A stretch of 5,135 nt of DNA. Origin: JBJKPP01 sp046706145. Its GTDB lineage: Bacteria; Bacteroidota; Ignavibacteria; Ignavibacteriales; Ignavibacteriaceae. Each line of letters opens with the position of its first letter. Position 1 is the first letter of the stretch. Shown one piece after another: positions 1-5,135 of the stretch. A program made the translations under genes and the position numbers. The stretch spans positions 1 to 5,135 of the forward strand of contig JBJKPP010000278.1 in the NCBI GenBank assembly GCA_046706145.1. Reading direction: 5' to 3'. The notes under the pieces were generated by a model. The model had not been told where the DNA came from and did not search any database. It saw nothing but the letters and a program-made list of their open reading frames with translations.

Positions 1-302
1 GCAATTCTAAGACTTAATCTCTGATGTCTAATAAAGTATAAATATATAACAAGTCCAATGCTTGCAACTAGTGAAAATAATGAAATATAAAGTTTATAAT
101 TCACACCCGGGTCAAATCCAAACGCCATTCCCGGGTTTTCAATAAATGTAATTCGAAAGAAATTCCCTATTACTTTTATTCTCTGACCTTCATACATTCC
201 GGCCCAGTAAATATGTAAAAAGGGTATTGAAAATCCTTTAACAATGAATTTCGATATCTGGTCAGCACAAACAATGCTTACCGAAAGATATAATACTCTC
301 AC
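1..302 (-). CDS. lspA: Signal peptidase II (lipoprotein signal peptidase), second tandem copy, 3' end cut by the window
   Basis: Membrane aspartyl protease that removes the signal peptide from diacylglyceryl-prolipoproteins in the inner membrane. Only the first 100 codons lie in the window. The family's N-terminal DQ pair is D14-Q15 (DQISK) in the first membrane segment. The conserved asparagine box is ENPGMAFG at residues 55-62, the usual form for this phylum group, and a second membrane segment spans about 71-91. Both catalytic aspartate motifs (NLxDR and FNxAD) would fall beyond the left edge, so activity cannot be judged. The start is GTG at 302. It sits one base after the stop of the upstream lspA, has AAGGA five bases ahead, and aligns residue for residue with that paralogue. 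By my count about 37 of the first 100 residues are identical, without a gap. Whether the gene is intact downstream is unknown. Confidence 0.94.
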   Translation of the reverse strand, partial: MRVLYLSVSIVCADQISKFIVKGFSIPFLHIYWAGMYEGQRIKVIGNFFRITFIENPGMAFGFDPGVNYKLYISLFSLVASIGLVIYLYFIRHQRLSLRI

Positions 303-303
303 T

Positions 304-915
304 TTATTCCTTAATATCCGTCGAAGCCGGGTCAGGCTCAGACTGATAATTCTCTATAATTTCTTTCTTTTTCACAATTAAACCACCTTTACGAAAGTTA
401 ATCAATAACATTATTACTCCAACTGTAACGGCTAAATCTGCAAAATTGAAAATATAGTTATGAATTATATTTCTGTGAAATAAAATACTTAAGACTCTTA
501 AATCAATAAAATCAACAACTTTTCCGTCCAATAAGGGTGCATATCCAAACAAAACACCGTAAAAAACTCTGTCAAGCAGGTTTCCAATTGCTCCTCCAAG
601 AAGGATTGCAATGGAGAGCCTTAAATTATAATTCTTATCCTTAACTAAAAAGAACAATATAAAAATCGCAATCGTAGTAGCGATAGTAAGCATTAGAAAG
701 AAAAATCTCAAATTCTCCCCAGGGACTATTCCAAATACAATCCCGGGATTTTCAATATGCGTTAAGTACAAAACATTTTTAAACAACGGGATTCTCTCTC
801 CATAGTTAATACCCTTAAAACTTATATCCAAAAAATTTAAGGAGAATCCTTTTACGAAAAGTTTAGAGAGCTGGTCAACTATAACTATGGAAAGCGAAAC
901 AAAAAATAATCTCAA
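304..915 (-). CDS. lspA: Signal peptidase II (lipoprotein signal peptidase), first tandem copy, complete
   Basis: Cleaves the signal peptide of diacylglyceryl-modified prolipoproteins within the inner membrane. At 203 residues it is at the long end for the family, because of a charged cytoplasmic tail (about 177-203, ending STDIKE). Family boxes in order: DQLSK with D14; ENPGIVFG at 55-62; GNLLDR at 111-116 with catalytic D115; GKVVDF at 131-136; FNFAD at 156-160 with catalytic D160. Hydrophobic segments at about 2-20, 70-91, 98-114 and 161-175 match the four-helix topology. The start is a TTG at 915. In-frame TAA and TAG lie only 9-15 bases upstream, no other start codon fits, and the N-terminus aligns exactly with the downstream paralogue. 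There is no clear ribosome binding site. One oddity is V60 where the box normally has alanine (NxGxAF). All catalytic residues are present, so it is probably active. Confidence 0.96.
   Translation of the reverse strand: MRLFFVSLSIVIVDQLSKLFVKGFSLNFLDISFKGINYGERIPLFKNVLYLTHIENPGIVFGIVPGENLRFFFLMLTIATTIAIFILFFLVKDKNYNLRLSIAILLGGAIGNLLDRVFYGVLFGYAPLLDGKVVDFIDLRVLSILFHRNIIHNYIFNFADLAVTVGVIMLLINFRKGGLIVKKKEIIENYQSEPDPASTDIKE
308..312 (-). promoter_or_regulatory. Shine-Dalgarno site of the second lspA
   Basis: AAGGA on the minus strand lies five bases before the GTG at 302 and is embedded in the last codons of the upstream lspA. This supports the GTG as the true start. It also suggests that ribosomes finishing copy 1 re-initiate directly on copy 2 (translational coupling). 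Confidence 0.75.
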
Positions 916-942
916 ATGACAATTCTATTATTTTATGACCAA

Positions 943-1006
943 ACCTGCCTGTCGCCTGTTTTTCCGGTAGGCAAAGTAGACAAGTTTTGCCTGTGGATGT
1001 GCAGGT
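943..1006. repeat. Imperfect inverted-repeat patch with three GCCTGT copies
   Basis: The outer arms ACCTGC (943-948) and GCAGGT (1001-1006) are complementary. Inside them, AGGCAAA (969-975) pairs perfectly with TTTGCCT (986-992) around a 10-base loop. GCCTGT occurs three times, at 947-952, 954-959 and 989-994. The patch is clearly richer in G and C than its surroundings. It resembles dispersed intergenic repeats built on CCTGCC/GGCAGG palindromes that I recall from Bacteroidota-group genomes, but the family assignment is from memory. It could fold in the transcript ahead of lspA. No T-tract supports a terminator. Confidence 0.45.
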
Positions 1007-1070
1007 CTAAAGAAATCAATTTTAACAATTTCAGTTCGAATTTAAATTTTTATATAAAATTAATCTCATC

Positions 1071-1204
1071 TAATTAACTCATGTTACATACTTGTCATGC
1101 TGAACTTGATTCAGCATCTCCCAAAACTCCACAATAAGATTCCGAATCAAGTTCGGAATGACAAAACAAATTATATTCTTAATTGTGTGTAACATGCGTA
1201 ATTA
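1071..1204. repeat. Nested palindromic element: 20-base outer inverted repeats enclosing two inverted hairpin units (MITE- or REPIN-like)
   Basis: The outer ends 1071-1091 and 1185-1204 are inverted copies sharing TAATTA and CATGTTACA, with one indel and two substitutions. Inside, 1092-1119 and 1137-1164 are 28-base inverted copies with four mismatches, separated by 17 bases. Each inner copy is itself a palindrome: 1097-1117 has an 8-bp stem around loop CTTGA, and 1139-1159 has an 8-bp stem around loop TCAAG. The GTCATnCnGAACTTGATTC style is a widespread dispersed intergenic repeat in bacterial genomes, recognised from memory. Two REP-like units in opposite orientation are the REPIN layout, while the outer repeats suggest a small non-autonomous transposable element. 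It carries no coding capacity. Lying just after the dksA-like gene, it could stall or end transcription or protect the mRNA 3' end. Confidence 0.8.
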
Positions 1205-1244
1205 AACGGCAAACAATCTATATTTCTCGTCGTGTTATATTAAT

Positions 1245-1952
1245 TTATTTATATTTTTCCTGTCTCTGCTTAATTGGTAAACACAACTGACTATGAGGCA
1301 CAGCATCTAGCCTTGCTTTAGGAATTAATGGACACGTTTCGCATAAGTGCTGCGGTTCATCAACACATTCAATACAAATTCCATAGGTGCCCGCTTCTAT
1401 TCTTTTTAATGCATCTTCTAGATATCCCAAAAATTTATTTTCTCTTTGGGCATATAAGAATGTCTTTTCTCTCTCCATCGCATCAGTTCCCTGCTCCGCC
1501 ATGTGGAGAGAATATGGAGAATTCTCATTTATATACTCACCCGTAGTCGGGTCAAGCATTTGGTCCCTAAGATTTTGAAGCTGTTCAATAATTTCGTCTC
1601 TCTTTTCCATAATTATTGTTTTGAAATGGTCTAAGTCTTCCTTGCTGTAGCCTTTGATTTTCTTCATTTTCTCAGCCCGTTGCTCTGCAACACTTAGTTC
1701 CTTCTCCTGAGTAGCTACAGTCCTCGTTTGCTCTGTTTTCTTTCTGGATTTAGTCGTCATAGGTTTTTTCTTCGCACTCCTGGTTTGTGTTTTAAGTTTA
1801 GTCTTAGGTTTAGTTTTTGTTTTTTTAACTGCTGTCTTTTTTCTAGCATTTACAACTTTTTTTGGTTTCTTCGATTTAGCAGCAACTTTTCTCTTGGGTT
1901 TGGCGCTGGCTTTTTTAGAAGATTTCCTTCTTCCTGTAGCTTTTTTTGCCAT
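1245..1952 (-). CDS. TraR/DksA-family zinc-finger regulator with lysine-rich histone-H1-like N-terminal tail
   Basis: DksA-family proteins enter the RNA polymerase secondary channel and adjust promoter output with ppGpp. Residues 1-80 form a low-complexity basic tail: I count 28 Lys, 7 Arg and one acidic residue, with KKPKK- and KTKTKPK-like runs resembling histone H1 or bacterial Hc1-type tails. The DksA-like core is 103-235: a helical segment 104-133, the family box HMAEQGTDAMERE (150-162), a second helix 163-187, then the cysteine region from YGIC (190-193). By end-alignment with E. coli DksA, E153 occupies the D74 tip position. The zinc region is unusual: C193xxC196, C204xxC207 and C224, with I227 where the fourth canonical cysteine is expected. 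The start has AAGGAG seven bases upstream. The gene follows ileS by 19 bases, so co-transcription is likely. The family is secure. Whether it acts as DksA or as a nucleoid-binding variant is inference. Confidence 0.93.
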   Translation of the reverse strand: MAKKATGRRKSSKKASAKPKRKVAAKSKKPKKVVNARKKTAVKKTKTKPKTKLKTQTRSAKKKPMTTKSRKKTEQTRTVATQEKELSVAEQRAEKMKKIKGYSKEDLDHFKTIIMEKRDEIIEQLQNLRDQMLDPTTGEYINENSPYSLHMAEQGTDAMEREKTFLYAQRENKFLGYLEDALKRIEAGTYGICIECVDEPQHLCETCPLIPKARLDAVPHSQLCLPIKQRQEKYK

Positions 1953-1959
1953 TATTATT

Positions 1960-1965
1960 CTCCTT
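1960..1965 (-). promoter_or_regulatory. Shine-Dalgarno site of the dksA-like gene
   Basis: AAGGAG on the minus strand lies seven bases before the ATG at 1952, inside the 19-base spacer after ileS. It is a near-ideal site that fixes the start and implies efficient translation from an ileS-containing transcript. Confidence 0.85.
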
Positions 1966-1971
1966 TGAGTT

Positions 1972-4900
1972 TTAAATCTTTTCTAATTGGATTGAACAAT
2001 TAAAATCGCCAATCTTCCAGTCTTGTTTAAGACCACCGTTAAAATCGGTTTTATCCGACATCTGCCGGATTTTTTCCGCAAGAGTTTCATTTGAAATATA
2101 ACTTTTAAAATGATTAATAGCATTGGTCAGTTCATCATCTCCGAGGAAACTAATTTTGATTCTGTCAGTTACCTCAAAACCCGCATCTTTTCTCATGTTC
2201 TGAACTCTATTTACAAATTCCCTTGCCAATCCTTCGTTTATAAGCTCTTCATTTAGCTCCGTATCCAGGGCTACCGTTACACCTTCGTCAATTTCTACAA
2301 CCCATCCTTTTATTTCAGAACTCTGAATTTCAACATCTTCCGGTAAAATTTCGATATCTTCACCATTAACATCTAATTTGATAGAATGGCCGTTTTCTAA
2401 TTCTTTTATTTGCTTACCCTGCAAAACTTTAATGGCGTTAGCAACCGGATTTACCTTCTTTCCAAATTTTGGACCGATCGATTTAAAATTAGCTTTGGCA
2501 GATTTTTCTACAAGTTCAGAATCATCATCTATTATTACCAATTCCTTAATATTTACTTCTTCAAGGACTACACCTTTCATTTCTTGAAGTGCTTCTTTTT
2601 TAGAATCTTCTACAACCACCATTATTTTCTTAAGCGGCTGTCTAACCTTAAGATTTGTTTTCGCTCTCATTGAGCGGGTTAAATAAACAACTCTCTGGGC
2701 AATATCCATTCTATCTTCAAGAGATTTATCTTCGTATGAAATTTCCGGAAATGTAGCAACGTGCACAGACTCAAAATTCTCTCGTTTAGAAACCAAGTTT
2801 AAATTTCTATATAACTCTTCGGAAACAAAAGGAGCAAAGGGAGAAATCAATTTCGCCAAAGTAATTAGACATTCGTACAAAGTCTGGTAAGCAGAAATTT
2901 TATTCTGATTCATTTCAGACTTCCAAAATCTTCTCCGGCATCTTCTAACATACCAATTGGATAATTGGTCAATCGTAAAATCCGAAACTGCTCTTGCGGC
3001 TTTTGTTATATCGTAAGCTTCCATCCAATTTTCATAATTTCTCACAAGAGAATTTAGCTTTGAAATTATCCATCTGTCAATTTCAGGTCTTTTGTCATAG
3101 GCAATAAGTTCTTCAGTGAAATCAAAATTGTCAATGTTAGCATACAAAGCAAAAAAAGAATATGTATTGATTAACGTACCGAAAAATTTCCTTTGTACTT
3201 CTACTAAACCATCAACATCAAATAGTGTTGGACGCCATGGCGGACTGTTTGTAACAAGATACCACCTGGTTGTATCTGCGCCATATTTATCAAAAAGCTC
3301 GAACGGGTCAACTGTATTGCCTTTAGACTTGGACATCTTCAGTCCATTCTTATCCAGAATGAGTTCATTCACCATAATATTTTTGTAGGCAATGCTGTCA
3401 AATATCATGGTGGAAATTGCATGTAAGGTATAGAACCAGCCGCGTGTTTGGTCGATTCCTTCACAAATATAATCTGCGGGAAAAGCAAACTTTTCAAACC
3501 ATTCTTTATTTTCAAAAGGATAATGATACTGCGCAAATGGCATCGCACCGGAATCAAACCACACATCAATTAACTCCGGTGTTCTTTTGTATGTCTTCCC
3601 ATTTTTTTCAAAGAAGATTTCATCAACAAAAGGTTTGTGCAAATCAAGTTCCTTTACATCTTTTACGAATATTTTCTTACCATCTTTTTCAATAAATCCT
3701 TGCTTTAATTCTTCAATACTTCCAACCGCAAAAGAATCACCATCATCGCTGAGCCAAATTGGAAGCGGAGTAGCCCAAAAACGGTCCCTGGATAAAGCCC
3801 AATCCTTATTCTCTTCCAGCCAGTTTCCAAATCTTCCCGAACCAACTTCTGGCGGCTGCCAATTTATTGTTTTGTTAAGTTCGACCATTCTTTTGGCAAT
3901 TTCTGTAGTACGGATAAACCACGATTCACGCGCATAATAAATCACAGGAACATCTTCATTACGCCAGCTAAAAGGATAAGAGTGGACAATGGTTTCTTTC
4001 TTGAATAATTTTCCTTCCTTTTTCAGCTTAATAATTATTCCTGCATCTGCATCCTTAACAAACTGACCGGAAAAATCTTTCACTTCTTCTGTGAAAGTAC
4101 CTGATTTTGTAACAGGCTGCAGCATTGGAAGATTATATACCTTTGAAATTTCATAATCATCCTGTCCAAACGCCGGAGCGATATGAACAATTCCCGAACC
4201 ATCATCTGTACTAACAAAATTTCCGCAAACCACAAAAAAAGCTTTTTTATCAACTTTTAGATAATCAAAAAGCTGTTCGTATTCCTTAAATTCTAAATCT
4301 TTGCCTTTAAGTTCTTCCAGTACTTCGTAATTATCCTCCACAACTAATAGACGGTCTTTAGCTAAAACTACTTTCCTATCATTGACTTTAATCTTTACAT
4401 AATCTATATCCGCTCCAACTGCTAACGCGACGTTGGAAATTAGAGTCCATGGCGTTGTTGTCCAGACTAAAAAGTATTCATCAGCATCTTTGATTTTAAA
4501 GAAAACATAGACAGAGGGATCTTTAGTTTCACGATAACCAAGAGCCAGCTCGTGTGAAGAAAGAACCGTTTCGGATTTCGGGTCCTGCGGAACAATTTTA
4601 TAATCTTTATAAATAAGTCCTTTGTCGAATAAAGTTTTCAAAGCCCACCAAACCGATTCGATATAATTATTAGATAAAGTTATATAAGCAGAATTTAAAT
4701 CTATCCAATAACCCATCCGGGTCGTCATTTTTTCCCAAAGGTCCTTGTACTCAAAAACCGACTCACGGCACTTCTGGTTATATTTCTCAACACCATAGTC
4801 AAGTACTTCGCTTTTATGCTTTATGCCAATCTTTTTCTCTACTTCAATTTCTACAGGAAGACCATGAGTGTCCCATCCAGCTTTTCTTTCAACTCTAAAT

Positions 4901-5127
4901 CCTCTAATGGTTTTATACCGGCAAATCAAATCCTTCAATGTTCTCGACATTACATGATGAATACCGGGTTTGCCGTTAGCGGTAGGCGGACCTTCGTAAA
5001 AAGTGAAATGATTGGATTCTTTCCTTGTAGATATACTTTTCTCAAATATTCCGTTTTCTTGCCAGAATTTTAGAATTTCTTCTTCTATTTTAGGATAATT
5101 AATATTTTCTAGATACTGCTTAAACAT
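1972..5127 (-). CDS. ileS: Isoleucyl-tRNA synthetase, IleRS2 (eukaryote-like) type
   Basis: Cytoplasmic class I enzyme that charges tRNA-Ile with isoleucine and hydrolyses mischarged valine. Its 1051 residues fit the long IleRS2 type (IleRS1 is about 930). Catalytic core: GPPTANGKPGIHH (46-58), whose HIGH-equivalent is G55-I-H-H58; GWDTHGLP (84-91); DVWFDSG (521-527); GIDQTRGW (557-564); KMSKS (597-601). The CP1 editing domain spans about 200-390: WTTTPWTL (222-229), GSGIVHIAPAFGQDD (310-324). H315 and D324 match E. coli editing residues H333 and D342 by motif spacing. The anticodon-binding helical domain is about 675-830 (WYVRRCRRRFW at 725-735), followed by the IleRS2 C-terminal domain. Cysteines that bind zinc in some relatives are absent. 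A452 stands where I expect glycine in WGTPLP. Start ATG has AAGGAA just upstream at the window edge; homologous spacing to the PPxANG box supports it. Probably first or internal gene of an ileS-dksA operon. Confidence 0.98.
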   Translation of the reverse strand: MFKQYLENINYPKIEEEILKFWQENGIFEKSISTRKESNHFTFYEGPPTANGKPGIHHVMSRTLKDLICRYKTIRGFRVERKAGWDTHGLPVEIEVEKKIGIKHKSEVLDYGVEKYNQKCRESVFEYKDLWEKMTTRMGYWIDLNSAYITLSNNYIESVWWALKTLFDKGLIYKDYKIVPQDPKSETVLSSHELALGYRETKDPSVYVFFKIKDADEYFLVWTTTPWTLISNVALAVGADIDYVKIKVNDRKVVLAKDRLLVVEDNYEVLEELKGKDLEFKEYEQLFDYLKVDKKAFFVVCGNFVSTDDGSGIVHIAPAFGQDDYEISKVYNLPMLQPVTKSGTFTEEVKDFSGQFVKDADAGIIIKLKKEGKLFKKETIVHSYPFSWRNEDVPVIYYARESWFIRTTEIAKRMVELNKTINWQPPEVGSGRFGNWLEENKDWALSRDRFWATPLPIWLSDDGDSFAVGSIEELKQGFIEKDGKKIFVKDVKELDLHKPFVDEIFFEKNGKTYKRTPELIDVWFDSGAMPFAQYHYPFENKEWFEKFAFPADYICEGIDQTRGWFYTLHAISTMIFDSIAYKNIMVNELILDKNGLKMSKSKGNTVDPFELFDKYGADTTRWYLVTNSPPWRPTLFDVDGLVEVQRKFFGTLINTYSFFALYANIDNFDFTEELIAYDKRPEIDRWIISKLNSLVRNYENWMEAYDITKAARAVSDFTIDQLSNWYVRRCRRRFWKSEMNQNKISAYQTLYECLITLAKLISPFAPFVSEELYRNLNLVSKRENFESVHVATFPEISYEDKSLEDRMDIAQRVVYLTRSMRAKTNLKVRQPLKKIMVVVEDSKKEALQEMKGVVLEEVNIKELVIIDDDSELVEKSAKANFKSIGPKFGKKVNPVANAIKVLQGKQIKELENGHSIKLDVNGEDIEILPEDVEIQSSEIKGWVVEIDEGVTVALDTELNEELINEGLAREFVNRVQNMRKDAGFEVTDRIKISFLGDDELTNAINHFKSYISNETLAEKIRQMSDKTDFNGGLKQDWKIGDFNCSIQLEKI

Positions 5128-5130
5128 TTT

Positions 5131-5135
5131 TCCTT
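5131..5135 (-). promoter_or_regulatory. Probable Shine-Dalgarno site of ileS
   Basis: AAGGA on the minus strand lies only three bases before the ATG at 5127. The spacing is shorter than usual, and the site touches the window edge, so a longer match may continue outside. It supports the assigned start. Nothing of the ileS promoter or leader (for example a T-box) can be seen here. Confidence 0.5.

Larger units (their letters stand above)
916..1244. other. Intergenic region between the dksA-like gene and lspA, rich in inverted repeats
   Basis: This 329-base stretch has no open frame that looks coding. It contains a nested palindromic element (1071-1204), a looser GC-richer inverted-repeat patch (943-1006) and very AT-rich sequence between them (about 1007-1070). 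Both the terminator of the ileS-dksA unit and a promoter for the lspA pair could lie here, because the neighbouring genes are otherwise tightly packed. I see no hairpin followed by a convincing T-tract, and no promoter pair I would defend. The AT-rich part (minus-strand TTATATAAAA-type sequence near 1045-1060) is only a possible promoter location. Confidence 0.7.

Noticed and set aside
1..302. Fragment of lspA copy 1 duplicated as a pseudogene
   Set aside because: The frame is open for all 100 visible codons, with its own GTG start and good ribosome binding site. Its conserved boxes are intact, so it reads as a real gene cut by the window edge.
1040..1066. Possible promoter for the lspA pair in AT-rich sequence
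   Set aside because: There are TATAAAA-like strings but no paired upstream element at proper spacing, neither TTGACA-type nor Bacteroidota TTTG-type. In such AT-rich DNA this is expected by chance.
1139..1159. Possible rho-independent terminator for the ileS-dksA unit
   Set aside because: The hairpin is good, but only CTTATTGT follows it on the minus strand, not a T-run. The structure is better explained as part of the repeat element.
1071..1204. CRISPR-like repeat arrangement
   Set aside because: The repeats are inverted, only two copies exist, and there is no regular spacer series.
1728..2003. Plus-strand frame rich in Phe, Cys and Ser
   Set aside because: It is the reverse complement of the lysine-rich dksA tail (AAA/AAG codons read as TTT/CTT), so its composition is an artefact.
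3587..3937. Plus-strand open frame of 116 codons
   Set aside because: It lies entirely antisense to ileS, where the opposite strand has full-length conserved motifs. It shows no recognisable domain and is a reading-frame shadow.

Overview
The window is an AT-rich bacterial chromosomal segment in which every recognisable gene lies on the minus strand. In transcription order (high to low coordinates) it holds ileS (isoleucyl-tRNA synthetase, complete), a TraR/DksA-family zinc-finger regulator with a very basic N-terminal tail, a gap of about 330 bases filled with inverted repeats, a complete lspA (signal peptidase II), and a second lspA that runs off the left edge. Sequence style points to the Bacteroidota/Chlorobi/Ignavibacteria group, most likely Ignavibacteria. 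The signs are the eukaryote-like IleRS2 with a PGIHH active-site motif, the ileS-dksA-lspA order, the LspA box ENPGMAFG and low GC. This assignment is by eye and from memory, not from a search.

Region by region: 5127-1972 encodes IleRS. After 19 bases, and behind a strong AAGGAG ribosome binding site, 1952-1245 encodes the DksA-like protein. The gap 1244-916 has no credible gene. It contains a nested palindromic element (1071-1204) whose two inner hairpins differ by compensatory base changes, and a second, weaker inverted-repeat patch with three GCCTGT copies (943-1006). At 915-304 lies lspA copy 1, with a TTG start and no clear Shine-Dalgarno. One base after its stop, lspA copy 2 begins with GTG at 302, served by an AAGGA inside the end of copy 1, so the two are probably translationally coupled.

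Functionally the cluster joins translation (ileS), transcriptional adjustment to nutrient state (DksA family) and lipoprotein maturation (lspA). The ileS-lspA association is classical in bacteria, and an intervening dksA-like gene is, as I recall, common in this phylum group. No wholly new system is evident. The points worth a second look are the tandem lspA pair, the rearranged cysteine knuckle and histone-H1-like tail of the DksA protein, the swapped HIGH motif and missing zinc ligands of IleRS, and the covarying palindromic repeat.
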